From NCBI RefSeq assembly GCF_018736145.1, contig NZ_CP059997.1, forward strand, positions 2,045,501 to 2,109,500: a stretch of 64,000 bases of DNA, in the 5' to 3' direction. Shown here piece by piece: positions 1-9,563 of the stretch. Both the position numbers and the translations under genes were made by a program. Each line of letters starts with the position of its first letter. Positions within the stretch are counted from its first letter, which is position 1. The notes under the pieces were generated by a model that was given only the letters and a program-made list of their open reading frames with translations, did not search any database and was not told the DNA's origin. Origin of the DNA: Amycolatopsis sp. CA-230715 (GTDB lineage: Bacteria > Actinomycetota > Actinomycetes > Mycobacteriales > Pseudonocardiaceae).

Positions 1-3000
1 ACATCCCAGGTCCGCACCGGCAACGCGGTGAGCGCGCCCTGCTCGAACAACCCGAGCAGCGCGGTCAGCATTTCCTGGATGCGCTCCGGCGCCGGATCAC
101 CCAAATCGAACGACCGGTACTGGACACCGTCGTAATCGGCAGCCATCTGCCCGGGATCGCGGACATCGGCCTTGCCGAGTTCCACGAACACCCCACCCGG
201 GGCCATCAACCCCAGCGACGCGTCCGTCAACTCCCCGGTCAGCGAGTTGACCACCACGTCCACCGCCGGGAACTTCGTACCGAACCCGGCGTCACGCGAC
301 GACGCGATGTGCTCGTCATCGAGGCCCATCGACCGCAAGGTGTCCCACTTCGCCGGGGACGCGGTGGCGAACACTTCCGCACCCGCCTGCCGGGCGAGTT
401 GGACGGCGGCCATGCCGACCCCGCCCGCGGCCGCGTGCACCAACACCTTCTGACCACTGTGGAGCCCAGCCAGATCGTGCAGACCGTAGTAGGCCGTCAG
501 GAACACCGTCGGAGTGGAAGCGGCCTGCTCGAACGACCAACCCTCCGGAACCCTTGCCAGCAACCGAGAATCCGCGACCGCGACCGGCCCGAACGCGAGT
601 TCCGTGATCCCCAGAACCCGATCTCCCGGCACCAGCCCGGTCACATCGCTGCCAGTTTCCAGCACCACACCCGCGGTCTCGCTGCCCATCGCCGCCGCAC
701 CCGGATACATCCCCAGCGCGATCAACACATCCCGGAAGTTCACCCCGGTCGCCCGCACCCCCACCCGCACCTCATGCGGCAACAACTCCCGCACCGACTC
801 CGGCGACTCCACCAACACCAGGTTGTCCAACGTTCCGGGCGACGACACATCCAACCGCCACGGCACCTCACCCGACGGCGGCACCAGCGAACCCCCGCCC
901 ACCCGGGCCAACCTGGGCGCCCACACCGCACCATCGCGGATGGCCAACTCGGCCTCACCCGCGCCAGCCACCACACCCGCCAGCTCGGCCGAACCGTCGG
1001 TGTCGACCAGCACCAGCCGGTCCGGGTTCTCCGACCGCGCCGACCGCACCAGGCCCCACACCGCGGCACCCACCACATCGACGTCCGAACCACCCACCGG
1101 CACCGCACCCCGCGTCACCACCACCAACCGCGAACCACCACACCGCCCATCCGACAACCACGACCGCACCAACGACAACACATCCCCGACCACACCACGA
1201 ACCTCCGAAGCGTCCACACCGGACGACGACGGAATTTCGGCGAGAACCAACTCCGGCACACCGTCCAAAGCAGACAGATCCCAGTCGGCACCGAGCACGA
1301 CCGACGACGGCGCGGTGGTGCCGCCCTCCTGCGCGGCGAGCCGCGTCCAGTCCGGCTGGAACAGCGAGTCGCGGTCGCCCGGCGCGGCGGTGAGCTGCGC
1401 CGAGGCGGCGGACCTGATCACCAGCGAATCGACGGCGACCACCGGCGCACCGGCTTCGTCCGAAGCGGACACGGCGACGCCGCCCGCCGCCGAACGGGAC
1501 AGCCGCACGCGCAGTGCGGTGGCGCCGATGGCGGCGAAGGACACACCGGTCCACGAGAACGGCATACCGCCGCCGCGGACGCCCTGCACCAGCTCGCCGA
1601 ACGCGGCGGCGTGCAGCGCTGCGTCCAGCAGCGCCGGGTGCAGCCCGAAGCGGCCAGCCTCTTCGTGTTGTTCGGCTGGCAGCGCGACCTCGGCGAACAC
1701 CTCGTCGCCACGGCGCCAGACCGCGCGCAGCCCGCGGAACACCGGGCCGTAGGCCAGTCCGGCATCCACCAGTCCCTCGTACAACCCGTCCAGCACAACG
1801 GGTTCGGCGCCCTCCGGCGGCCACACCTCGTCCGCGGCGGGGGCGTGCGGCGTGACGGGATCGGTCACCATGACCCCGGCAGCGTGCCGCGTCCACGGCT
1901 GGTCTTCGGCGACGCCGTCCGGCCGGGAGTGCACGGTCAGCGGCCGCCGACCGGTTTCGTCGGGCGCGCCGACCACGACCTGCACCGCGGCCCCGCCGCG
2001 TTCCGGCAGGACCAGCGGGGCCTGCAGCGTCAGCTCCTCGACGCGCTCGCAGCCGACCTGGTAGCCCGCGCGGGTCGCGAGTTCGACGAACGCGGTGCCC
2101 GGCACCACGATCGTGCCGAACACCCGGTGCTCGGCTAGCCACGGCAGGGTCTGCACCGAAAGCCTGCCGGTGAACAGGAATCCGTCGGCGTCGGCGAGCG
2201 CCACCGCCGCGCCGAGCAGCGGGTGGTCGGCGGAGCCGAGACCGAGCGAAGAAATGTCCCCCACCGCGTCACTGCCGGAAAGCCAGTACCGCTGGCGCTG
2301 GAAGGCGTAGGTCGGCAGCGCGATCCGCCGGCCGCCGGACCCGGCGAAGAAGGTGGCCCAGTCGATCGGCAGGCCCTGGACGTGCAGCCGGGCGAGCGCG
2401 GTGGTCACCGAGTGCAGTTCGTCGCGGTCCCGGCGCAGCGCGGGCACCACGACGGCGTCACCGGCGAGGCTGTCCTGCGCCATCGACGTGAGCACGCCGT
2501 CGGGGCCCAGTTCCAGGAACGTCGTCACGCCCTGCTCTTCGAGGTGGCGCACGCCGTCGGCGAACCGCACCGCCTCGCGTACGTGGCGCACCCAGTACTC
2601 GGGCTCGGTGACGTCCGCGACCGCACCGGACACATTGGACACCACGGGGATCTTCGGTGCCTGGAAGGAAAGCCCTTCGGCGACCCGCCGGAACTCGGCG
2701 AGCATCGGGTCCATCCGCGGCGAGTGGAAGGCGTGGCTCACCCGCAGCCGCTTGGTCTTCCAGACCAGTTCGGACTCCAGCTCGGCGAGGAAGTCCTCGT
2801 CACCGGCGATCACGATCGACGAGGGCCCGTTGACCGCCGCGATCGAGACCCGGTTTTCGTGCCCTTCGAGCAGGGGCGCGATGTCGTTCTCAGTGGCCTG
2901 CACCGAAAGCATGGCGCCACCGGTGGGCAGTGCCTGCATCAACCGGCCCCGCGCGGCAACCAGCGCCGCAGCGTCCTCAAGCGACAGAACCCCAGCCACA

Positions 3001-4880
3001 TGCGCCGCGGTCAACTCACCGATCGAATGCCCGGTCACGAAATCCGGGCGCACACCCCACGACTCGACAAGTCGATAAAGCGCGACCTCGATGGCGAACA
3101 GCGAGGCCTGCGTGTACACCGTCTGGTCCAGCAGCGCGGCGTCCTCGGAGTCCGGCTCCGCGAACATCAACTCCTTGACCGGGCGGTCCACATGCGCGTC
3201 GAGCCGCGCGCACACGTCGTCCAGCGCGTCGGCGAAGACCGGGAACCGCTCGTAGAGATCGGAGCCCATCCGCACGCGCTGGGAACCCTGGCCGGAGAAC
3301 AGCACTGCGGTGAGCCCCTCGGTGCGCACCGCCCCGGTGATCACCCCCGCGGCGGGCCGGTCCTCAGCCAGCGCCGCGGTGCCCGCGCGGAAGTCCTGGC
3401 CGTTCTCAGCGATGACGACCGCGCGGTGGTCGAGTGCGGTCCTGGTGGTCGCCAGCGAGTACGCCAGGTCGACCAGCCGTTGATCGTCCACATGGGACAG
3501 CAATCGGTCCGCCTGCGCGCGCAGCGCCTCCTTCGTCTTGCCCGACAGCACGAGCGGGAGCACCCCGCGCTCGTCACCCGGCTCCACGGCCGCCGAAGGT
3601 TCCTCGGCGGGAAGTTCCAGGATCACGTGGGCGTTGGTCCCGCTCACGCCGAACGCCGAAACACCGGCACGGCGCGGGGCACCGGTTTCCGGCCACGCGG
3701 TGTTCTCGTCCAGCAGGGAAACCTCGCCCGCGGACCAGTCTACGAGCGACGAGGGCTGGTCGACGTGCAGTGTCTTCGGCAGCACGCCGTGCCGCATCGA
3801 CTGCACCATCTTGATCACCCCGGCCACTCCGGAGGCGGCCTGGGTGTGCCCGATGTTGGACTTCAGCGCGCCGAGCCACAAGGTACGGTCGCGGTCGCGG
3901 CCGTAGGTGGCTTGCAGCGCCTGCGCCTCGATCGGGTCACCGAGCACCGTGCCCGTGCCGTGCGCTTCCACAGCGTCCACATCGGACGGTTCGAGCCGGG
4001 CGTTGACAAGGGCCTGCCGGATCACTCGCTGCTGCGACGGACCGTTCGGCGCGGTCAGGCCATTCGACGCGCCGTCCTGGTTGATCGCCGAACCCCGTAC
4101 CACGGCCAGCACGTCGTGGCCGTTGCGGCGGGCGTCGGAGAGCCGTTCGACGACGAGCACGCCGACGCCTTCGCCCCACCCGGTGCCGTCGGCGGCTTCG
4201 GCGAACGCCTTGCACCGGCCGTCGGAAGCGAGTCCGCCCTGCTTGTCGAACTCGGTGAAGGCGGTGGAGGTGTACATGACGGCGACGCCGCCCGCCAGCG
4301 CCAGCGAACATTCGTGCTGGCGCAGTGCCTGCACGGCGAGGTGCAGCGCGACCATGGACGACGAGCACGCGGTGTCCACGGTGAGCGCCGGGCCTTCGAG
4401 GCCGAGCGTGTAGGCGACGCGGCCGGACACCACGCTCGTGGTGGTGCCGGTCAGCATGTAGCCCTCGACGCCTTCGGGGAGTTTGCCCGCGCCGACGCCG
4501 TACCCGGCGTGCGACGCACCCGCGAACACGCCCGTATCGGAGCCGCGCAGCGTGCCGGGCTCGATCCCGGCCCGTTCGAGCGCTTCCCACGTGCCTTCGA
4601 GCAGGAGCCGTTGCTGCGGGTCCATCGCCAGGGCTTCGCGCGGGGAGATTCCGAAGAACCCGGCGTCGAACTCGGTGGCGTCGTGGACGAATCCGCCGAC
4701 CGGTTCGTACTTCGCCTTGCCGTCTTCGCCTGCCTCGAACAGGTAGTCGATGTCCCAGCCGCGGTCGGTCGGCAGCGCGGAAACGGCGTCGGTCTGGGAT
4801 TCGACGAGCCGCCACAGGTCCTCCGGACCGCGCACGCCACCCGGCAGGCGGCAGCTCATGCCCACGATCGCGATCGGCTC
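1..4880 (-). other. Module E2 (cut): KS-AT(malonyl)-DH-ER-...
   Basis: The KS (4880-3618) has TACSSS, EAHGTGT and SNIGHT. The AT (about 3320-2283) has GHSIG and HAFH, predicting malonyl-CoA. It is the most divergent of the malonyl ATs and lacks the 23-nt conserved block found in the other five. The DH (about 2235-1400) has an intact HxxxGxxxxP (HRVFGTIVVP) and DAALH. The ER (about 870 to the edge) has a GGVGMAA nucleotide-binding loop and the MYPG tyrosine linked to 2S-type ERs. KR and ACP must lie beyond position 1. The ER and the segment before it are almost identical in DNA to module C2 (see findings). If the unseen KR is active, the beta-carbon becomes CH2. Confidence 0.86.
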
Positions 4881-7800
4881 GTCGGTGGCGACGGCGGCCG
4901 GTACCACGGCGCTCGTCTCGGCCCCGCCGCCGAGGACCGCGGAACGCAGGTACTCGGCGAGCACGACCGGGCTCGGGTAGTCGAACACCAGTGTCGTGGG
5001 CAGCCGGAGCCCGGTCGCGGCGCCCAGCCGGTTGCGCACCTCGACCGCGGTCAGCGAGTCGAAGCCCATGTCGCGGAACGCCCTGGTCCGCTCGATGTCC
5101 TCGGCGGATGCGTAGCCCAGTACCGCGGCGGCTTCCGCGCGCACCAGGTCGACCAGCACCCGGTCACGTTCCACTTCGGACAGTCCTGCCAAGCGCCCGG
5201 CGAGTTCCGTACCCGCCTGACCGCCGGGCTCCTCGCTGGCCAGTGCCGCGCGCACCTCGGGGATTTCGTCGAGCAGCGGGCGCGGGCGCGCGGCGGTGAA
5301 GCCCGGCGCGAACCGCGTCCAGTCCACATCGGCCACCGCGACGAAGGTCTCGTCCCGGCACAACGCCTGGACCAGTGCCGACAGCGCGAGTTCCGGGTCC
5401 ATCGGCACGACGCCGCGGCGGCGGAGCGCCTCACCGCTGTCCGCGTTCGCGGTGACCATGCCGCCGTCCGCCCAGGCGCCCCAAGCGATCGAGGTCGCCG
5501 TGACCCCGCGGGCACGCCTCGCTTCGGCGAGCCCGTCGAGGTAGGCGTTCGCCGCGCAGTAGGCCGCCTGGCCACCGCTGCCCCAGACTCCGGCGTTCGA
5601 GGAGAACAGCACGAACGCGTCCAGCTCGGTGTCGCCGAGCAGCTCGTCGAGGTTGCGCGCGCCGCCGACCTTCGCGGCGAGTTCGTCGGCGAACGCGGAC
5701 AGCTCGATCTCGTCGAACGGCTGGTAACGGCCGATCCCGGCGGCGTGCACGACGGTGGTCAGCGGCTTGTCCGCGGGGATCGCGGCGAGCGCGCGGGCCA
5801 GCGCGTCGCGGTCGGCCACGTCGCAGGCGCGAATGTCCACCGTCGCCCCGAGCGCGACCAATTCGGCCTCCAGCTCGGCGGCGCCCTCGGCGTCCCGGCC
5901 ACGGCGGGAGGTCAGCACGAGGTGCTCGGTTCCGTGCCCCGCAAGGTACTTGGCGACCCTGGCGCCCAGTCCGCCGGTGCCGCCGGTGATCAGCGCGGTG
6001 CTCCTCGGTGCCCACTCGCGCGCGGCAGGGGCTTCGCCGACCCGATCACGTACGAGCCGTCGCGCGAACACCCCGGAGTCGCGGACGGCAAGCTGGTCCT
6101 CGTCGCCGATTCCGGCCAGCGCCGCGGCGATCCTCCCCCGCGCGCGCTCGTCGAGCCGTTCGGGCAGGTCCAGCAGGCCACCCCAGCGGTTCGGGTGTTC
6201 CAGGCCGAGCACCCGGCCCATCCCCCACACCTGCGACGCGAGCGGGTCGGCGATGCGGTCGGCGGCGCCGACCGCGACCGCGCCCCTCGTCACCGTCCAC
6301 AAGGGAGCTTCGATGCCGGCCGCGGCGAGTGCCTGCGCCAGCGCGACGATGCCCGCGACACCGGCGGGCAGCACCGGGAACTCCTCGTGCGGCCGGACAT
6401 CGGTGCCCAGCAACGAAATCACGCCCGCGAACGTGCCGCCAGGCAAGTTCTCGGTGACGTCGACGCGGATCGGCTGCCCGCCGTGCTCCCGCACGGCTTC
6501 CGCCACGCCGTCGGCCAAGGCGTCTTCCCCGGCGGGCGCCACGATCAGCCAGTCGCCGTCGCAGCGCGCCGATCCGCTCGCGGCGGGAACCGGGCGCCAC
6601 ACCACCTTGTACCGCCAGTCGTCCACAGTGGACGTCGCGCGGCGCTGCCGCCGCCATGCCGCCATCGCGGGCAGCAGCGCGCCGAGCGACTCGGCGCCAC
6701 CGGACACCCCGAGCGCCTCGGCGAGCCAAGCGGAGTCCTCTTGCTCGACCGCTGCCCAGAAACGGGCCTCTACCGGGTCGTGCCCGGTGTGGGTGGCGAC
6801 GGTGTCTTCGGCGGCGTCGGCGCCGAGCCAGAAGCGCTGGCGCTGGAAGGCGTACGTCGGCAACTCGACCCGGCGCGCCCCCTCGGGGAACACCGTGTCC
6901 CAGCTGACCGCGAGGCCCCGCGCGTAGCCCTCGCCGAGCGAGGTGAGGAACCGGTCGAGCCCGCCTTCGTCGCGGCGCAGGGTCCCGATCGCGGTCCCGC
7001 CCGCCTCCAGGGCGTCGAGGGTTTCCTGGATCCCGACGGTGGTCACCGGGTGGGCGCTGGACTCGACGAAGAACCCGTAACCCTGCCCGGCCAGCGCACG
7101 CGTGGCCTGCTCGAACTTCACGGTGTGACGCAGGTTTTCGAACCAGTAGCCCGCGTCGAGACCGCTGGTGTCCTGCCAGTCCCCGGTCAGGGTGGAGAAG
7201 AACGCGATCTCCCCGCCGCGCGGCCGGATCGGTGCCAGATCGCGGCGCAGGCGGTCCCGGATGGACTCCACCTGCGGGGTGTGCGACGCGTAGTCCACCG
7301 CGATCTTGCGCGCCCTGACCTCTTCGCCCTCGCATTCGGCCAGGATCTCCGCGAGCGCGTCCGGCTCACCGGCGACCACAGTGGACCGAGGGCCGTTCAG
7401 CGCGGCTACCGCGACGCGGTCACCGAAACGCGCGATCCGCTCGGTCACGGCGGCCTCGGGCTCGGCGATCGACACCATGCCGCCCTTACCGGCCAGCTCG
7501 TCCCGGATCGCTTGGCTCCGCAGCGCGACGACGCGGGCACCGTCCTCAAGGGACAGTGCGTCCGCGACCACCGCCGCGGCGATCTCGCCCTGCGAGTGCC
7601 CCAGCACCGCGGCGGGCTCCACGCCGTAGGAACGCCACACCGCCGCCAGCGACACCATGACCGCCCACAGCGCGGGCTGCACCACGTCGACGCGTTCGAG
7701 CGCGGCCTCGTCGCCGAGCACGCCGGTCAGCTTCCAGTCCACAAAGGACGACAGAGCGCGCTCGCATTCGGCGATCCGCGCGGCGAACACCTCGCTGGTG

Positions 7801-9521
7801 GCCAGCAGGTCCACGGCCATGCCGGTCCACTGCGAACCCTGGCCGGGGAAGACGAACACGATCTTGCCGCCCGGTTCGGCCACCCCGGTGACCACGCCCG
7901 CCGCCGACGTCCCCTCGGCGAGCAGGTCGAGCTTGCGCAGGAACTCGTCGCGGTCCTCGCCGACCACGACGGCGCGGTGCTCCAGCGCCGCGCGCGTGGT
8001 GGCGAGCGAGAATCCGATGTCGGCGGGCGAGATCGCGTCGGCACCGGTCGCGAACGCGTGCAGCCGCCTCGCCTGCGCGCGCAGCGCGGCGGCGGACTTG
8101 GCCGAGAGCACCCACGGCAGCGCGCCGGTGACCGACTCGCGCTCCGCCTCCTCGGTCTCGGGTGCCTGCTCCAGGATCGTGTGCGCGTTCGTGCCGCTGA
8201 CGCCGAACGCCGAAACCCCGGCACGGCGCGGCTGGTCCCGCTTCGGCCACGGCACGTTCTCGGTCAGCAGCGACACCGCACCGGCCGACCAGTCCACATG
8301 CGACGTCGGGCGGTCCACGTGCAACGACTGGGGCAGCACGCCGTTCCGCAGCGCCATCACCATCTTGATCACCCCGGCCGCACCGGCGGCGCCCTGGGTG
8401 TGCCCGATGTTCGACTTCACCGAACCGAGCAGGAGCGGGCGGTCCTCCGGCCTGCTCGCGCCGTAGGTCGCCAGCAGTGCCTGCGCCTCGATCGGGTCGC
8501 CAAGGGTGGTGCCGGTGCCGTGCGCCTCCACGGCGTCGATCTGCTCGGGCAGCACACGCGCGTTGGCGAGCGCCTGCCGGATGACCCGGCGCTGCGACGG
8601 CCCGTTCGGCGCGGTCAGCCCGTTGGACGCGCCGTCGGAGTTGACCGCCGACCCGCGCACCACCGCCAGCACGCGGTGCCCGTTCTTCTGCGCGTCGGCG
8701 AGCCGCTCGACGAGCAGCAGGCCGAAGCCCTCGCCCCAGGACGTGCCGTCCGCGGCGTCCGCGAACGGCTTGCACCGCCCGTCGCCCGCGATCCCGCCGA
8801 GGCTGGTGATCTCGGAGAACACGCCGGGCGTGGTCATCACGGTGACCCCGCCCGCCAGCGCGAGCGAGCATTCGCCCTGCCGCAGCGCCTGCGCGGCCAG
8901 GTGCAGCGCCACCAGCGCGGACGAGCACGCGGTGTCGACGGTGATCGCGGGGCCTTCGAGGCCGAGGGTGTAGGCGACCCTGCCGGACACCACGCTGCTG
9001 GTCGTCCCGGTCATCAGGTAGCCGGCGACCTCCTCGGGCAGCTCGCGGGCGCCGCTGGGGTAACCGGACGACGCGGCGCCGACGAAAACCCCGGTCGCGC
9101 TGCCTCGCAACGACTCCGGGTCGATCCCGGCGCGTTCGAGCGCCTCCCAGGCACCTTCGAGCACGAGGCGCTGCTGCGGGTCCATCGCGATCGCCTCGCG
9201 CGGCGAGACCTTGAAGAACCCGGCGTCGAACTCGCCCGCTTCGTGGACGAACCCGCCTTCCCTGACGTAGCCCTCGTTGCCGCCGGTGGCCCACCCGCGG
9301 TCCTCGGGGAACGCGGAAATCGCGTCCGTGCCGGAGGAAACGAGCCGCCACAGGTCCTCCGGCGAGGCGACGCCACCGGCGAACCGGCAGCTCATCCCGA
9401 CGATAGCGATCGGCTCCTGCGTCCCCGCCTCGCTCTCCAGCTTCTGCAGGCGCTGGCGGGTCTCGTGCAAATCGGCGGTGACCCGCTTCAGGTAGTCGAA
9501 GAGCTTGTCCTGGTCAGGCAT
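1..9521 (-). CDS. PKS-E: modular type I polyketide synthase, 3' end outside window
   Basis: The reading frame is open from an ATG at 9519-9521 to the left edge (3173 codons seen). It holds an N-terminal docking helix (residues 1-35, with the KRVTADLHETRQRL pattern shared by PKS-B, C and D). Module E1 is KS 36-454, AT 550-890, KR 905-1410 and ACP 1437-1530. Module E2 is KS 1548-1968, AT 2067-2413, DH 2429-2707 and an ER from about 2884, cut some 30 residues before its end. I chose the 9521 start because Met then sits 4-5 residues before the docking helix, as in the sister proteins. An in-frame ATG at 9548 would add nine residues and cannot be excluded, since neither start has a strong ribosome site. 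The gene begins 42 nt after PKS-D stops, so it is probably cotranscribed and accepts the chain from PKS-D. It acts in the cytoplasm as a megasynthase homodimer. Confidence 0.96.
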   Translation of the reverse strand, partial: MPDQDKLFDYLKRVTADLHETRQRLQKLESEAGTQEPIAIVGMSCRFAGGVASPEDLWRLVSSGTDAISAFPEDRGWATGGNEGYVREGGFVHEAGEFDAGFFKVSPREAIAMDPQQRLVLEGAWEALERAGIDPESLRGSATGVFVGAASSGYPSGARELPEEVAGYLMTGTTSSVVSGRVAYTLGLEGPAITVDTACSSALVALHLAAQALRQGECSLALAGGVTVMTTPGVFSEITSLGGIAGDGRCKPFADAADGTSWGEGFGLLLVERLADAQKNGHRVLAVVRGSAVNSDGASNGLTAPNGPSQRRVIRQALANARVLPEQIDAVEAHGTGTTLGDPIEAQALLATYGASRPEDRPLLLGSVKSNIGHTQGAAGAAGVIKMVMALRNGVLPQSLHVDRPTSHVDWSAGAVSLLTENVPWPKRDQPRRAGVSAFGVSGTNAHTILEQAPETEEAERESVTGALPWVLSAKSAAALRAQARRLHAFATGADAISPADIGFSLATTRAALEHRAVVVGEDRDEFLRKLDLLAEGTSAAGVVTGVAEPGGKIVFVFPGQGSQWTGMAVDLLATSEVFAARIAECERALSSFVDWKLTGVLGDEAALERVDVVQPALWAVMVSLAAVWRSYGVEPAAVLGHSQGEIAAAVVADALSLEDGARVVALRSQAIRDELAGKGGMVSIAEPEAAVTERIARFGDRVAVAALNGPRSTVVAGEPDALAEILAECEGEEVRARKIAVDYASHTPQVESIRDRLRRDLAPIRPRGGEIAFFSTLTGDWQDTSGLDAGYWFENLRHTVKFEQATRALAGQGYGFFVESSAHPVTTVGIQETLDALEAGGTAIGTLRRDEGGLDRFLTSLGEGYARGLAVSWDTVFPEGARRVELPTYAFQRQRFWLGADAAEDTVATHTGHDPVEARFWAAVEQEDSAWLAEALGVSGGAESLGALLPAMAAWRRQRRATSTVDDWRYKVVWRPVPAASGSARCDGDWLIVAPAGEDALADGVAEAVREHGGQPIRVDVTENLPGGTFAGVISLLGTDVRPHEEFPVLPAGVAGIVALAQALAAAGIEAPLWTVTRGAVAVGAADRIADPLASQVWGMGRVLGLEHPNRWGGLLDLPERLDERARGRIAAALAGIGDEDQLAVRDSGVFARRLVRDRVGEAPAAREWAPRSTALITGGTGGLGARVAKYLAGHGTEHLVLTSRRGRDAEGAAELEAELVALGATVDIRACDVADRDALARALAAIPADKPLTTVVHAAGIGRYQPFDEIELSAFADELAAKVGGARNLDELLGDTELDAFVLFSSNAGVWGSGGQAAYCAANAYLDGLAEARRARGVTATSIAWGAWADGGMVTANADSGEALRRRGVVPMDPELALSALVQALCRDETFVAVADVDWTRFAPGFTAARPRPLLDEIPEVRAALASEEPGGQAGTELAGRLAGLSEVERDRVLVDLVRAEAAAVLGYASAEDIERTRAFRDMGFDSLTAVEVRNRLGAATGLRLPTTLVFDYPSPVVLAEYLRSAVLGGGAETSAVVPAAVATDEPIAIVGMSCRLPGGVRGPEDLWRLVESQTDAVSALPTDRGWDIDYLFEAGEDGKAKYEPVGGFVHDATEFDAGFFGISPREALAMDPQQRLLLEGTWEALERAGIEPGTLRGSDTGVFAGASHAGYGVGAGKLPEGVEGYMLTGTTTSVVSGRVAYTLGLEGPALTVDTACSSSMVALHLAVQALRQHECSLALAGGVAVMYTSTAFTEFDKQGGLASDGRCKAFAEAADGTGWGEGVGVLVVERLSDARRNGHDVLAVVRGSAINQDGASNGLTAPNGPSQQRVIRQALVNARLEPSDVDAVEAHGTGTVLGDPIEAQALQATYGRDRDRTLWLGALKSNIGHTQAASGVAGVIKMVQSMRHGVLPKTLHVDQPSSLVDWSAGEVSLLDENTAWPETGAPRRAGVSAFGVSGTNAHVILELPAEEPSAAVEPGDERGVLPLVLSGKTKEALRAQADRLLSHVDDQRLVDLAYSLATTRTALDHRAVVIAENGQDFRAGTAALAEDRPAAGVITGAVRTEGLTAVLFSGQGSQRVRMGSDLYERFPVFADALDDVCARLDAHVDRPVKELMFAEPDSEDAALLDQTVYTQASLFAIEVALYRLVESWGVRPDFVTGHSIGELTAAHVAGVLSLEDAAALVAARGRLMQALPTGGAMLSVQATENDIAPLLEGHENRVSIAAVNGPSSIVIAGDEDFLAELESELVWKTKRLRVSHAFHSPRMDPMLAEFRRVAEGLSFQAPKIPVVSNVSGAVADVTEPEYWVRHVREAVRFADGVRHLEEQGVTTFLELGPDGVLTSMAQDSLAGDAVVVPALRRDRDELHSVTTALARLHVQGLPIDWATFFAGSGGRRIALPTYAFQRQRYWLSGSDAVGDISSLGLGSADHPLLGAAVALADADGFLFTGRLSVQTLPWLAEHRVFGTIVVPGTAFVELATRAGYQVGCERVEELTLQAPLVLPERGGAAVQVVVGAPDETGRRPLTVHSRPDGVAEDQPWTRHAAGVMVTDPVTPHAPAADEVWPPEGAEPVVLDGLYEGLVDAGLAYGPVFRGLRAVWRRGDEVFAEVALPAEQHEEAGRFGLHPALLDAALHAAAFGELVQGVRGGGMPFSWTGVSFAAIGATALRVRLSRSAAGGVAVSASDEAGAPVVAVDSLVIRSAASAQLTAAPGDRDSLFQPDWTRLAAQEGGTTAPSSVVLGADWDLSALDGVPELVLAEIPSSSGVDASEVRGVVGDVLSLVRSWLSDGRCGGSRLVVVTRGAVPVGGSDVDVVGAAVWGLVRSARSENPDRLVLVDTDGSAELAGVVAGAGEAELAIRDGAVWAPRLARVGGGSLVPPSGEVPWRLDVSSPGTLDNLVLVESPESVRELLPHEVRVGVRATGVNFRDVLIALGMYPGAAAMGSETAGVVLETGSDVTGLVPGDRVLGITELAFGPVAVADSRLLARVPEGWSFEQAASTPTVFLTAYYGLHDLAGLHSGQKVLVHAAAGGVGMAAVQLARQAGAEVFATASPAKWDTLRSMGLDDEHIASSRDAGFGTKFPAVDVVVNSLTGELTDASLGLMAPGGVFVELGKADVRDPGQMAADYDGVQYRSFDLGDPAPERIQEMLTALLGLFEQGALTALPVRTWD
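4900..9416 (-). other. Module E1: KS-AT(methylmalonyl)-KR(A-type)-ACP
   Basis: The KS (9416-8161) keeps the active Cys (TACSSA), EAHGTGT and SNIGHT His motifs, but reads FKVSPREAI and FAGG where its sisters have FGISPREAL and FPGG, so it is one of the more divergent KS domains here. The AT (about 7870-6850) has GHSQG and YASH, predicting (2S)-methylmalonyl-CoA. The KR (structural half 6800-6020, catalytic half 6005-5300) has TGGTGGLG, Trp eight residues before the catalytic Tyr (VWGSGGQAAY) and no LDD motif, so it is an A-type KR setting an L-configured hydroxyl. There is no DH or ER. The ACP (about 5210-4930) has MGFDSL with the phosphopantetheine Ser. Predicted output: alpha-methyl, beta-hydroxy. 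Confidence 0.88.
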
Positions 9522-9563
9522 GGGGTCCCCACTTGTCGATCCGGTCATCTTCTCTTGCCAGCC

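Noticed and set aside
1..9521. Possible frameshift or pseudogene in the leftmost gene, which has no closed reading frame
   Set aside because: ATG and motif positions at 327, 4857, 9183, 9393 and 9519 are all in one frame. The gene simply has its stop beyond position 1.
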